A stretch of DNA of 64,000 nucleotides from VRUE01 sp963747765 (GCA_963747765.1 CAVVGH010000013.1:25573-89572); one strand, 5' to 3'; shown: positions 33,772-43,722, counted from the first letter of the stretch. Numbers and translations are program-made. The notes: a model not told the origin generated them from the sequence alone.

Positions 33772-34653
33772 ATGACGCGAACCGAGAAGGCGATAAACCT
33801 GGGTGCTGTGATCGTGCCCTTCGTTGCAACCGTGACGGCCGTGGCGCTCCTCTGGAACCGCTGGGTGAGTGCGACGGACCTGGCGATTGCCGCAGTCATG
33901 TACCCGCTGACGGCCGTCGGTGTGACGGTTGGCTTCCACCGGCTGTTGACTCACCGTTCCTTTCAGACCTCGAAGTCTCTGGAGTACGCGTTCGCCGTAC
34001 TCGGGTCGATGGCCGTGCAGGGGCCCGTGATCTCATGGGTGGCGGACCACCGCAAGCATCACGCCCACACGGACAGGGACGGCGACCCACACAGCCCCCA
34101 CGTCGGCCACAGCGAGGGTGCACTCGGTGTACTAACCGGGCTCTGGCACGCCCACACGGGCTGGTTGTTCTCCACACAGGGCCAGGCGGACCGGAAACGT
34201 TACGCCCCGGATCTCCGCGAGGACACGGGAATGCGGGCGATCAACCGGCACTTCCCCTTGCTTGTCCTCGCCAGCCTGGCGATCCCGGCGCTGGCCGGAT
34301 ACCTTGCCACCGGCACACCCGCCGGAGCGGCGACCGGATTGCTGTGGGGCGGCCTGGTGCGGATCTTCTTCGTCCACCACATCACATGGAGCGTCAACTC
34401 GGTGTGCCATTTCCTCGGCAGGCGCCGATTCGAAACCGATGATCGCTCGACCAACGTGTTCTGGCTGTCGTTGCCCTCGCTGGGCGAGTCATGGCACCAC
34501 AACCACCACGCGTTCCCACGCTCCGCGGTCCACGGTTTGAAGCGCTGGGAGCTGGACCCATCCGCTGCGATCATCGCAACCATGGAGAGGGTTGGGCTGG
34601 TCTGGAATGTGATTCGAATCTCACCCGAACGCCAGGCCGAACGCACCGCTTGA
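33772..34653 (+). CDS. Acyl-CoA / acyl-lipid desaturase (delta-9 type)
   Basis: A 293-residue membrane diiron desaturase that would introduce a double bond in a fatty acyl chain. The three histidine boxes are intact: HRLLTHRSF, VADHRKHHAHTDRD and ESWHHNHHAFPRS; four membrane helices flank them. The start is ATG 33772 (MTRTEKA); a start nine codons upstream is possible. Base composition looks less GC-rich than neighbours, with more ATA, GTG-rich and mixed third positions, and it is directly preceded by two repeat elements, so horizontal acquisition is plausible. No ferredoxin gene adjoins. Confidence 0.92.
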   Translation: MTRTEKAINLGAVIVPFVATVTAVALLWNRWVSATDLAIAAVMYPLTAVGVTVGFHRLLTHRSFQTSKSLEYAFAVLGSMAVQGPVISWVADHRKHHAHTDRDGDPHSPHVGHSEGALGVLTGLWHAHTGWLFSTQGQADRKRYAPDLREDTGMRAINRHFPLLVLASLAIPALAGYLATGTPAGAATGLLWGGLVRIFFVHHITWSVNSVCHFLGRRRFETDDRSTNVFWLSLPSLGESWHHNHHAFPRSAVHGLKRWELDPSAAIIATMERVGLVWNVIRISPERQAERTA

Positions 34654-34725
34654 CCCATATTGCCGACCAACGCCGCACCGAGCACGCTGGCGATGTATGG
34701 TCGATCTCGACAGGATGACCAACCG

Positions 34726-34740
34726 CAGTCACAGTGACTG
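34726..34740. promoter_or_regulatory. Palindrome CAGTCAC-A-GTGACTG upstream of the AT-hook gene
   Basis: Perfect 7-bp inverted repeat, 66 bases before the start at 34806. A related CACAGTCACT is found just after the same gene (35188-35197). Candidate operator, perhaps for autoregulation. Confidence 0.4.
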
Positions 34741-34805
34741 TGTAAGACTTCCGAGTTTCAAATTACCCCGCGCGGTGAGTAAGCTGCCGGGACGAAAGGA
34801 ATCCG

Positions 34806-35180
34806 ATGCCCAGTACCACCAACGTTCTCGATGAGGCTCGCGATCTCGTCCAGAAGCGCCTCGCGGAGCTCGACGAGGAGCGCAAGCGCCTTGAGCGTGC
34901 ACTCGGGGAGCTCGGCGGGAAGATTGCCGCTCGCCCCGGTCGCGGTGCGGGTCGGCCTCGCAAGGCGTCCAAAGGCACAGCGCCACGTCGTCGTCGCCGT
35001 CGCAAGGGCACCCGCGCCGACCAGGCGGTGAAGCTGGTCCAGGACAATCCGGGCATCAGCGCCTCGGACATCGCCAAGTCCATGAAGATCAAACCGAACT
35101 ACCTGTACCGGGTCCTCGGTGACCTCGAGAAGGAGAAGCGGGTCACCAAGAAGGGCCGTAAGTACTTCGCCGCCAAATAG
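34806..35180 (+). CDS. AT-hook / winged-helix DNA-binding protein
   Basis: A 124-residue basic protein in three parts: a coiled-coil head (residues 5-42, VLDEARDLVQKRLAELDEER), a basic hinge with an AT-hook-like GAGRPRK and PRRRRRRKG, and a winged helix (AVKLVQDNPGISASDIAKSM then NYLYRVLGDLEKEKRV, RKYF). The make-up suggests a small nucleoid-associated or chromatin-like protein rather than a one-operon regulator. A GAAAGGAAT ribosome site precedes ATG 34806. A very strong intrinsic terminator follows at 35200, implying high expression as a single gene. Confidence 0.85.
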   Translation: MPSTTNVLDEARDLVQKRLAELDEERKRLERALGELGGKIAARPGRGAGRPRKASKGTAPRRRRRRKGTRADQAVKLVQDNPGISASDIAKSMKIKPNYLYRVLGDLEKEKRVTKKGRKYFAAK

Positions 35181-35199
35181 CGGTCGTCACAGTCACTTT

Positions 35200-35233
35200 G
35201 CAAAAAGGCCGGCCCAGGGGCCGGCCTTTTTGC
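35200..35233 (+). terminator. Strong intrinsic terminator
   Basis: 15-bp perfect stem GCAAAAAGGCCGGCC / GGCCGGCCTTTTTGC with loop CAGG, giving a T5 run on the plus strand and also on the minus strand. It serves the AT-hook gene and, read from the other side, could stop transcription coming from mdh. Confidence 0.93.
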
Positions 35234-35274
35234 TGTTCGAACCCGACGGGAAGGGCCACCCTTTCCTGGGTCAG

Positions 35275-35425
35275 CTGACTGACGGCCTCTCGCGCAGCTC
35301 GGAGTCGACCGGGTTGGACCGCCTCAGAGCAGGCCGAGCTGACTGACGGCCTCTCGCGCAGCTCGGAGTCGACCGGGTTGGACCGCCTCAGAGCAGGCCG
35401 AGCTGACTGACGGCCTCTCGCTCCT
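35275..35425. repeat. 64-bp tandem repeat built from the mdh 3' end
   Basis: Two full units (35275-35338, 35339-35402) beginning CTGACTGACGGCCTCTCGCG are followed by the corresponding segment in the gene itself (from 35403), which has 7 extra bases (a GAGCGAG-type insertion). Each unit includes the mdh terminal codons, the TGA at 35388-35390 or its copy, and about 25 bases beyond. Confidence 0.93.
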
Positions 35426-36374
35426 CGCGCAGCTCGGTGACGCTGGCGTCGATCCGGGGGCGTGAGAACTCGGGCACGTCCAGGCCCTCGACGATCTTCC
35501 ACTCCCCACCGGAGCAGGAGCAAGGGTGGCCGCAGACCACACCCTCCGCGATGCCGTAGGAGCCGTCGGATGGCACGCCCATCGACACCCAATCTCCATC
35601 CGGGGTCCCGTTCACCCAGTCGTGAACGTGGTCGATTGCGGCATTGGCGGCGGAGGCCGCGCTGGAGGCGCCGCGCGCGTCGATGATCTCGGCTCCTCGC
35701 TTCGCCACGCGGGGAATGAACTCATCGGCGATCCACGGCTCGTCGTCGACCGCGTCCCAGGCGCTCGAGCCATCGACCTTCGCGTTGACGAGGTCCGGGT
35801 ACTGGGTGGTCGAGTGGTTGCCCCAGACGGTCATGTTGGTGACGCTGGACACCGGCTTGCCGAGCTTGTTGGCGAGCTGAGCGATCGCACGGTTGTGATC
35901 GAGGCGCAGCATCGCGTTGAATCGCTCGCGCGGAACGCCATCGGCGTTCGACATCGCGATCAGGCAGTTGGTGTTGGCGGGGTTGCCGACGACCAGCACC
36001 CTGACGTCGGTGGCCGCCCCGGCGGCGATTGCTTCGCCCTGCGGCTTGAAGATGCCACCGTTTGCCTCCAGCAGGTCGGCGCGCTCCATGCCCGGCCCGC
36101 GCGGGCGAGCGCCGACCAGCAGCGCGACGCCACAGCCATCGAAGGCCGGCTTTGGGTCATCGAAGATGTCGATCCTGCGCAGCAGCGGAAAGGCGCAGTC
36201 GTCCAGCTCCATCGCGGTGCCCTCGGCGGCCTTGACGGCGCCTGGAATCTCCAGCAGGCTCAGCTCCACGGGAGTGTCAGCTCCCAGCATCTGGCCGCTG
36301 GCGATCCGGAACAGCAGCGCGTAGCCGATCTGCCCGGCGGCGCCGGTGACGGTGACTTTGACGGGAGTGCTCAC
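35388..36374 (-). CDS. mdh: Malate dehydrogenase
   Basis: Oxidises malate to oxaloacetate with NAD in the TCA cycle. 328 residues, the length of the cytosolic-type bacterial MDH. The NAD loop is VTVTGAAGQIGYALLFRIASG; substrate arginines lie in GARPRGPGMERADLL and the catalytic His in TVWGNHSTTQYPD. GTG 36374 (STPVKVTVTG) is the family start. The protein ends REEREAVSQLGLL, a tail repeated at DNA level downstream. It follows icd by 43 bases on the same strand, so the two TCA enzymes probably form an operon. Confidence 0.97.
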   Translation of the reverse strand: MSTPVKVTVTGAAGQIGYALLFRIASGQMLGADTPVELSLLEIPGAVKAAEGTAMELDDCAFPLLRRIDIFDDPKPAFDGCGVALLVGARPRGPGMERADLLEANGGIFKPQGEAIAAGAATDVRVLVVGNPANTNCLIAMSNADGVPRERFNAMLRLDHNRAIAQLANKLGKPVSSVTNMTVWGNHSTTQYPDLVNAKVDGSSAWDAVDDEPWIADEFIPRVAKRGAEIIDARGASSAASAANAAIDHVHDWVNGTPDGDWVSMGVPSDGSYGIAEGVVCGHPCSCSGGEWKIVEGLDVPEFSRPRIDASVTELREEREAVSQLGLL

Positions 36375-36417
36375 GGGGTCGCCTCCTGAAGTCGTGATTT
36401 TTGTGAACCCAAGGTCT

Positions 36418-37632
36418 CTAAGCCATCGCCTGCGCAAGCCGCTCGTCGATCGCAGCGAGGAACTCCTGCGTGGTCAGGAACTCCTGGTCGGCACCGACGA
36501 GCAGCGCCAGGTCTTTGGTCATCTTGCCGCTTTCGACCGTCTCCACACAGACACGCTCCAGCGTCTCGGCGAACCGCGACACCTCCGGGGTTTCGTCGAG
36601 GCGGCCGCGCGCCGCGAGACCACGAGTCCAGGCGAAGATCGAAGCGATCGGGTTGGTCGATGTCGGTTTGCCTTCCTGGTGCTGGCGGTAGTGCCGCGTG
36701 ACCGTGCCGTGCGCCGCCTCGGCCTCGACCGTCTTGCCGTCGGGGCTCATCAAGACGCTGGTCATCAGGCCGAGCGAACCGAAGCCCTGCGCAACCGTGT
36801 CCGACTGCACGTCACCGTCGTAGTTCTTGCAGGCCCAGAGATACCCGCCGTCCCACTTCAGGGAGGCCGCGACCATGTCGTCGATCAGGCGATGCTCGTA
36901 GGTGAGGCCCGCGGCCTCGAAGTCAGACTTGAACTCCGTCTCGTAGATCTCGGCGAAGAGATCTTTGAAGCGGCCGTCGTAACGCTTCAGGATCGTGTTC
37001 TTGGTCGACAGGTAGACGGGGTAGCCGCGCTCGAGCCCGTAGCGCATCGAGGCGCGGGCGAAGTCGCGAATCGAGTCGTCGACGTTGTACATCGCCATCG
37101 CCACACCCCCTCCCGGGAAATCGAACACCTCGAGCTCGATCGGCTCGGAGTCGTCCCTGGGCGTGAAGGTGAGCGTCACCTTCCCCTCCCCCGGCACCAC
37201 CATGTCCGTTGCCCGGTACTGGTCGCCGAATGCGTGGCGGCCGATGACGATCGGCTTCGTCCAGCCGGGCACCAACCTGGGGATGTTGGCGATCACGATC
37301 GGCTCCCGGAAGATCACGCCGCCGAGGATGTTGCGAATCGTCCCGTTGGGCGAGCGGTACATCGCCTTCAGGCCGAACTCGTCCACCCGTGCCTCGTCGG
37401 GGGTGATGGTCGCGCACTTGACTCCCACCCCGTGCTCCTTGATCGCGTTCGCGGCGTCGACCGTGATCTGGTCGTCGGTCGCGTCGCGACTCTCGATTCC
37501 GAGGTCGAAATAGACGAGATCGATATCGAGGTAGGGCAGGACCAGCTGCTCTTTGATGAAGGCCCAGATGATCCGCGTCATCTCGTCTCCGTCGAGCTCG
37601 ACAACGGGGTTCTTGACTTGGATCTTGGCCAC
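36418..37632 (-). CDS. icd: NADP-dependent isocitrate dehydrogenase
   Basis: Converts isocitrate to 2-oxoglutarate. 404 residues, the eukaryote-like homodimeric type rather than the E. coli type: VVELDGDEMTRIIW at the N-terminus, the substrate loop MYRSPNGTIRNILGG, then YLSTKNTILKRYDGRFKDLF, DDMVAASLKWDGGYLWACKNYDGDVQSD in its metal-binding part, and AEAAHGTVTRHYR. GTG 37632 (VAKIQVKNPVVELDG) is the family start. Divergent from the AidB-like dehydrogenase (88 bases between starts) and upstream of mdh. Confidence 0.97.
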   Translation of the reverse strand: MAKIQVKNPVVELDGDEMTRIIWAFIKEQLVLPYLDIDLVYFDLGIESRDATDDQITVDAANAIKEHGVGVKCATITPDEARVDEFGLKAMYRSPNGTIRNILGGVIFREPIVIANIPRLVPGWTKPIVIGRHAFGDQYRATDMVVPGEGKVTLTFTPRDDSEPIELEVFDFPGGGVAMAMYNVDDSIRDFARASMRYGLERGYPVYLSTKNTILKRYDGRFKDLFAEIYETEFKSDFEAAGLTYEHRLIDDMVAASLKWDGGYLWACKNYDGDVQSDTVAQGFGSLGLMTSVLMSPDGKTVEAEAAHGTVTRHYRQHQEGKPTSTNPIASIFAWTRGLAARGRLDETPEVSRFAETLERVCVETVESGKMTKDLALLVGADQEFLTTQEFLAAIDERLAQAMA

Positions 37633-37720
37633 GGCGGCGGCGATCCTATCGACGGAGCGCCGGCGGGGGCGGCACGGTGGGGGAGAGCATCCGCGCGCCT
37701 CCTGGTGGCACAATCACCCG

Positions 37721-39380
<1,660 letters not shown>

Positions 39381-39388
<8 letters not shown>

Positions 39389-39526
39389 AGGGAAAACGCA
39401 CCCTCCGGTCACTTGAGCACAGGATGGTGCTGCTAAGTGACCGGACGCAGTAGAGGGGAGAAAACGCACCCTCCGCAGTAGAGGGAAAACGCACCCTCCG
39501 CAGTAGAGGGGAGAAAACGCACCCTC
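39381..39526. repeat. 25-28-bp tandem units from the acyl-CoA dehydrogenase 3' end
   Basis: CGCAGTAGAGGG[GA]GAAAACGCACCCTC occurs at 39381, 39447, 39474 and 39499, with or without a GA insertion. The first copy contains the gene's TAG stop. A 40-bp palindrome interrupts between the first and second copies. Confidence 0.92.
39405..39444. repeat. 40-bp palindrome, copy a
   Basis: CCGGTCACTT / AAGTGACCGG outer stem (10 bp) with inner AGCAC/GTGCT. Same sequence as copy b at 39526-39565. Confidence 0.93.
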
Positions 39527-39565
39527 CGGTCACTTGAGCACAGGATGGTGCTGCTAAGTGACCGG
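39526..39565. repeat. 40-bp palindrome, copy b, at the missing start of the DUF559 gene
   Basis: Identical to copy a. Its final AAGTGACCGG contains an in-frame TGA, and the DUF559 reading frame opens immediately after it. Confidence 0.93.
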
Positions 39566-39684
39566 AGATAGAACTGCGGGCGCGCGACCGTCGCATCTGG
39601 GCGCTCGTCGGGCGCCAACACGGCGTCGTCGCACACCGCCAGCTGCTCGAACTGGGGCTGGATCGGTCAGCGATTCGCTGGCGG

Positions 39685-40497
39685 GTGACGAGCGGGCGTC
39701 TGCACCAAGTTCGGCGTGGCGTGTACGCGGTGGGGCGGCCCGAGCTGAGCCCTCACGGACGTTGGATGGCGGCGGTGCTGGCCTGCGTGCCCGGGGCGGC
39801 ACTCAGCCACGGCAGCGCTGCGGCGCTGTGGGGGTTTGGCTCCGAGCCGCGGGGACTGGTTGAGACATTGCTTCCCCCGGGCAAGCGCTGCCGGCGGCCA
39901 GGCATCCGCGCGCACCGGCGTGACGCGCCGCACCCGGATGACCTGACCGAACACGAAGGCGTTCCAGTCACCTCGCCGGTGCGCACGCTGATTGACCAGG
40001 CGACGCGGCTTTCTCCGGCGCGACTCGAGCGCAGTGTCAACGAGGCCGACAAGCTCGACCGGGTGGCGGCGGACTCGCTCTACAGGGCGCTCGACGACTA
40101 CCCCGGCGTGCCCGGAGTCGCCGCGTTGCGCAAGCTGCTCGATCCGCTCCACTTCCGGCTCAGCGACTCCCGCCTTGAGCAGGCCATGCGGCCCGTCGCC
40201 AAAGCCGCCGGGCTACCGGCGCCGGAGACAAAAGCCAGGGTGAACGGCTACGAGGTCGACTTCTTCTGGCGTGAGATGGGAATTGTGCTCGAGGCCGACG
40301 GCCTGCGCTACCACCGCACCGCATCCCAGCAGAGACGGGGGCTGGAACGAGACCAAGCGCACCTGGCCGCCGGCCTCTGGCCGCTGCGCTTCTCCCATTG
40401 GCAGGTCGCCCGCGAACCGGCGCACGTCCAGGGGGTGTTGCGCCGCGCGGCAGAACGCGCCCGAACTCAGCAGAACGCAGATCCTCCGGTCACTTGA
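39685..40497 (+). CDS. AbiEi-like / DUF559 (Vsr-fold) protein, probably 5'-truncated
   Basis: At least 270 residues. The visible protein starts in the wing of an AbiEi-type helix-turn-helix (GRLHQVRRGVYAVG), continues through LSHGSAAALWGF, EGVPVTSPVRTLIDQA and ends in a Vsr-like endonuclease fold: GYEVDFFWREMGIVLEADGLRYHRT...RDQAHLAAGLWPLRFSHWQV. Such proteins are multicopy in these actinobacteria; role unknown. The frame is open back to base 39562 and codes for the rest of the helix-turn-helix (RRIWALVGRQHGVVAHRQLL), yet has no ATG, GTG or TTG before 39685. The 40-bp palindrome b sits where the start should be. The stop TGA lies in palindrome c. Confidence 0.75.
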   Translation: MTSGRLHQVRRGVYAVGRPELSPHGRWMAAVLACVPGAALSHGSAAALWGFGSEPRGLVETLLPPGKRCRRPGIRAHRRDAPHPDDLTEHEGVPVTSPVRTLIDQATRLSPARLERSVNEADKLDRVAADSLYRALDDYPGVPGVAALRKLLDPLHFRLSDSRLEQAMRPVAKAAGLPAPETKARVNGYEVDFFWREMGIVLEADGLRYHRTASQQRRGLERDQAHLAAGLWPLRFSHWQVAREPAHVQGVLRRAAERARTQQNADPPVT

Positions 40498-40525
40498 GCA
40501 CAGAGGCCTATGCTCAAGTGACCGG
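40486..40525. repeat. 40-bp palindrome, copy c, at the DUF559 gene end
   Basis: Perfect 15-bp arms CCGGTCACTTGAGCA / TGCTCAAGTGACCGG around CAGAGGCCTA. Loop differs from copies a and b. The gene's TGA is at 40495-40497 inside the left arm. Confidence 0.94.
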
Positions 40526-40592
40526 AAGTGTCGGCGTGAGCCGTCCAGGCTGCTCCGCAGGCACATCCATCCCGCGAAGTGTCAGGAGGAGC

Positions 40593-41756
40593 TCAGGAAG
40601 CGGCGTCGCGCAGCGCCCGGCCGATCTGCTCGGCCGTGATCACGCCGCAGAGGCGGCCGTCGGCGTCGACCGCCATCAGGGCACCGAGGCGGCGGAGGTT
40701 CTGGTTGGCGAGCAGCGCCTCCAGCGGCTCGTCCTCGCTCACGTGTAGGGAACCGTAGTCGCGCTCGAGCAGGTCGTGGACGAGCGAGGTGGCGCGCGAC
40801 ACCTCGGGAACCTCGTCCGCCCGGTCGCGCTCCAGAAGCCCCAGGAAGCGGTGGGCGGCGTCAACCACCGGGAACCAGTGCCAGCGGTAGCGCAGGAAGT
40901 ACTGGTCGAGGGCCTGCTCGACGCTCAGCTCGCTGGGAATCGCGACCGGCTCGCGGTCCATCACGTCGGCGACCCGCATCCCCTCAATCCGATCCGAGAT
41001 CGCTGTCTGCATGGTCGCGGCACGAGCCGAGCCGTTGATCACTGCCCCGATCAGCGCCAGCCAGATGCCGCCGAAGACGTAGCCCCGGAAAATCAGCAGG
41101 AGGCCGGTGCCGATGAAGAGGTAGGCGAAGACGCGCCCGAGCCTGGCCGCGAAGCGGGTGGCCGAGGTGCGATCGCCGGTCCGCCACCAGGCGATCGCCC
41201 GCACGACGCGACCGCCGTCCATCGGAAAGGCGGGAAGCAGGTTGAAGACGAGCACGAGAAGGTTGATTGAGGCCAGCCAGGCGACCATCGCAAGCACGCC
41301 CGAGGTCCCGGCGTTGCTCTCGACCAGCATCGCCTTGCGGAACTCCGCGGGCCCGGCAACCCCCAGGCCGACGGCGACCAGCGCAATCGCGATCAGGAGC
41401 GTCACCAGCGGCCCCGCGATCGCAACCTTGAACTCGGTCGCCGGGCCGTCTGACTCGCGGTCCATCCGCGCCACGCCGCCGAAGACCCAGAGCTGGATGC
41501 TGGAGATGCCAATCCCGTGGCGCAGGGCGACCATTGCGTGACCCAGCTCGTGGAGGACGATCGAGCCGAAGAAGCCGACCGCGCTGAGCAGGGCAAGCGC
41601 AAAGGGCGTCGAGGCGGAGCTGCTTTCCCCCAGCACGTCGCCGTAGAACTGAGAGAGCCAGAAGATCACCAGAAAGAGGACGAAGAACCACGACCAGTCG
41701 ACGGCGATCCGGATCCCGCGAACGTGAAAGAGAGTGATCGAGCCTCCGCCGAGCAT
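40593..41756 (-). CDS. Site-2 protease (M50) with two CBS domains
   Basis: An intramembrane zinc metalloprotease of 387 residues, likely acting in regulated proteolysis of membrane signalling proteins. The zinc site is HELGH at residues 69-73, with the third ligand in NLLPAFPMDGGRVVRA. Six membrane helices precede a pair of CBS domains (MRVADVMDREPVAIPSELSVEQALDQY and the later LANQNLRRLGALMAVDADGRLCGVI), which often sense adenylates. Divergent from the M28 peptidase gene with 36 bases between starts. Confidence 0.94.
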   Translation of the reverse strand: MLGGGSITLFHVRGIRIAVDWSWFFVLFLVIFWLSQFYGDVLGESSSASTPFALALLSAVGFFGSIVLHELGHAMVALRHGIGISSIQLWVFGGVARMDRESDGPATEFKVAIAGPLVTLLIAIALVAVGLGVAGPAEFRKAMLVESNAGTSGVLAMVAWLASINLLVLVFNLLPAFPMDGGRVVRAIAWWRTGDRTSATRFAARLGRVFAYLFIGTGLLLIFRGYVFGGIWLALIGAVINGSARAATMQTAISDRIEGMRVADVMDREPVAIPSELSVEQALDQYFLRYRWHWFPVVDAAHRFLGLLERDRADEVPEVSRATSLVHDLLERDYGSLHVSEDEPLEALLANQNLRRLGALMAVDADGRLCGVITAEQIGRALRDAAS

Positions 41757-41792
41757 CCTCCAATGGTAAGCGGCAGGTAGGCTCGGGCCCCG

Positions 41793-43013
41793 ATGCCGTC
41801 CTCAACCACAGCGAAATCGGCGATCGCCGACCGCGTGGGCACCCCGGATCCCGACCGGTTGCGCGAGCTGCTCGAGGAGCTGGAGCGGATCGAGCGCCCC
41901 TCGGCCTCTGCGGGTGAGCGGCGGGCGGCGGAGTGGCTGGTCGAGCGCTTCGCCGAGCGCGGCGCTGAGGCGCGGATCGAGGCGGCTCCCGCCCACGGCA
42001 CCTACTGGTGGCCGCTCGGGCTCGGCGCCGCACTTGGGGCTGCCGGAGGGCTGGCGGCGCTGCGAGGCCGCCGAGCGCTCGGCGCCGCCCTGGCCGCCGT
42101 CGGAGCCGCGGGCATCGCGGACGACTTCCCGCCGGGGAAGCGACGGCTGCGCAGGCTGCTGCCCAAGCGGGAGACCTACAACGTCGTCTGCGAACTGGGG
42201 CCCGCGGACGCCGAGCGCACGATCGTGCTGATCGCCCACCACGACGCGGCGCACTCGGGCCTGGTCTTTCACCCGGAGCTGCCCGAGATCGCCAATCGGC
42301 TGGGCCTGATCGAGCGCACCGACACCAGCCCGCCGCTGATGGCTCCCGTGGTCGGCGGGCCAGTCCTGGCGGCTCTCGGCGCTCTCAGCGGCAGGCGACT
42401 GCTCTCCAAGCTCGGCCTCCTGCTCGGTCTGGGGTCAGTGGCGGCAATGACGGAGATCGGCCTGCGGGGCACCGTCCCCGGCGCCAACGACAACGGGAGC
42501 TCGGTGGTGGCGCTGCTCGCGCTTGCCGAGCGACTGATCGAGGAGCCCCCCGACTCGATCCGGGTGATCCTCCTCTCGGCCGGCTCGGAGGAGTCGTTCA
42601 GCGAGGGAATGAAAGCGTTTGGCGAGCGCCACTTTCCCCACCTGCCGCGCGAGAGCACGTTCTTCCTATGTATGGACGCGGTCGGCTCGCCCCACCTGCT
42701 GGTGCTGCGCGGTGAGGGCTTCTTGAAGATGCGCGAGTATCCGCCCCGGGCGCTGGCGCTGATGGACGGCCTCGCCGAGGAGCTCGGCATCTGGCTCTTC
42801 CCCAACCTGCGCCTGCACAACGGGACCGACGGCATGGAGTCGCTGGCGGCCGGCTACGAAACCGTGTCGCTCTGCGGCTGCACGGACCTCAAGCAGCCGG
42901 CGAACTACCACTGGCCCAACGACGTCGCGGAGAACGTCGACTTCGGATCGGTCGCCGATGCAGCACGCCTCTCCGAGGCGGCGATCCGCCGCCTTGACGA
43001 AGCCTGGCTCTGA
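41793..43013 (+). CDS. M28-family zinc peptidase, membrane-associated
   Basis: An aminopeptidase-like protein of 406 residues. Zinc ligands are visible in VLIAHHDAAHSG, PGANDNGSSVVALLALAE and SAGSEESFSEGMKAF, with a later HNGTDGMESLAAG and NYHWPNDVAENVD. Two hydrophobic stretches (about 72-108 and 180-220) are inserted between the first ligands, so the enzyme is probably membrane-embedded. Substrate unknown. The ATG 41793 start is 36 bases from the divergent site-2 protease start. The final 13 codons and the TGA are repeated twice downstream. Confidence 0.88.
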   Translation: MPSSTTAKSAIADRVGTPDPDRLRELLEELERIERPSASAGERRAAEWLVERFAERGAEARIEAAPAHGTYWWPLGLGAALGAAGGLAALRGRRALGAALAAVGAAGIADDFPPGKRRLRRLLPKRETYNVVCELGPADAERTIVLIAHHDAAHSGLVFHPELPEIANRLGLIERTDTSPPLMAPVVGGPVLAALGALSGRRLLSKLGLLLGLGSVAAMTEIGLRGTVPGANDNGSSVVALLALAERLIEEPPDSIRVILLSAGSEESFSEGMKAFGERHFPHLPRESTFFLCMDAVGSPHLLVLRGEGFLKMREYPPRALALMDGLAEELGIWLFPNLRLHNGTDGMESLAAGYETVSLCGCTDLKQPANYHWPNDVAENVDFGSVADAARLSEAAIRRLDEAWL

Positions 43014-43155
43014 CGCTCGCCGCGGCGCTCAGTTCCGAGGCGGCGATCCGCCGCCTTGACGAAGCCTGGCTCTGACGCTCACGGCGGCGCTCAGTTCCGA
43101 GGCGGCGATCCGCCGCCTTGACGAAGCCTGGCTCTGACCCTCACGGCGGCCGCGC
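42972..43155. repeat. 62-bp tandem repeat from the M28 peptidase 3' end, three copies
   Basis: Units start at 42972 (inside the gene), 43034 and 43096 with TCCGAGGCGGCGATCCGCCG and run through the TGA to GCGGCGCTCAG. The last GCTCA is the stop codon of the convergent lipoprotein gene, so the unit spans both gene ends. Confidence 0.94.
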
Positions 43156-43722
43156 TCAGAGTTCGGGGACGAGGACCGCGGCGGCGACCAGACCCACCTT
43201 CCAACCGTTTGGCTGGCGCACCATGGGCATCTGGTAAAGCCTGGCGCCGGGCGCCCGGAAGATCACAAAGCCCCGCTCGCCGTCGATCCGCACCCGTGTG
43301 ATCTCCCCCTTCGCCTGCTCGCGGGAGATCGCCGGCGCGGATGGGGCGAGCAGCTTCGGCAGGAGCGCCGGACAACCCTTGCGTTTGAGAGCGCGGGGAG
43401 CAAACCGCTCGAGGGAGCGCTGGACGCTGGCGGCCAGGTGCGCGCAGGCCGCCGCGGGCGCTTCGGCGGCAAGCGCCTCGAGGTATCCCTCGAAGGAACC
43501 GACGATCGCGGTGCGCGCGGCCCCACCCGCCCCTTCGCCGAATTCTTCGATGCTCTTCTCGCCGCCCCCTTCGGCCGGCTTCGGGGCGAAGCTGGTTGAA
43601 GCGGTGGTGGACGTACCGTCCTCCCCACCGCCGCAGCCGGGCGCCGCCAACACCAGGGCCGAAACGCCGACAGCGACAGCCGCTGACCACGATCGGTTTC
43701 CTCTAAACCCCCCGAGCAACAT
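43156..43722 (-). CDS. Putative lipoprotein, function unknown
   Basis: A 188-residue exported protein. A signal peptide ends in a lipobox-like LAAPGC at about residue 30, followed by a Gly/Ser/Thr-rich linker. The mature part (VGSFEGYLEALAAEAPAAACAHLAASVQ, ITRVRIDGERGFVIFRAPGARLYQMPMVR in two pieces, then NGWKVGLVAA) looks like the small SnoaL/DUF4878-type folds of actinobacterial lipoproteins. No function is assigned. ATG 43722 gives the signal sequence in the right place. Convergent with the M28 peptidase across a tandem repeat. Confidence 0.75.
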   Translation of the reverse strand: MLLGGFRGNRSWSAAVAVGVSALVLAAPGCGGGEDGTSTTASTSFAPKPAEGGGEKSIEEFGEGAGGAARTAIVGSFEGYLEALAAEAPAAACAHLAASVQRSLERFAPRALKRKGCPALLPKLLAPSAPAISREQAKGEITRVRIDGERGFVIFRAPGARLYQMPMVRQPNGWKVGLVAAAVLVPEL

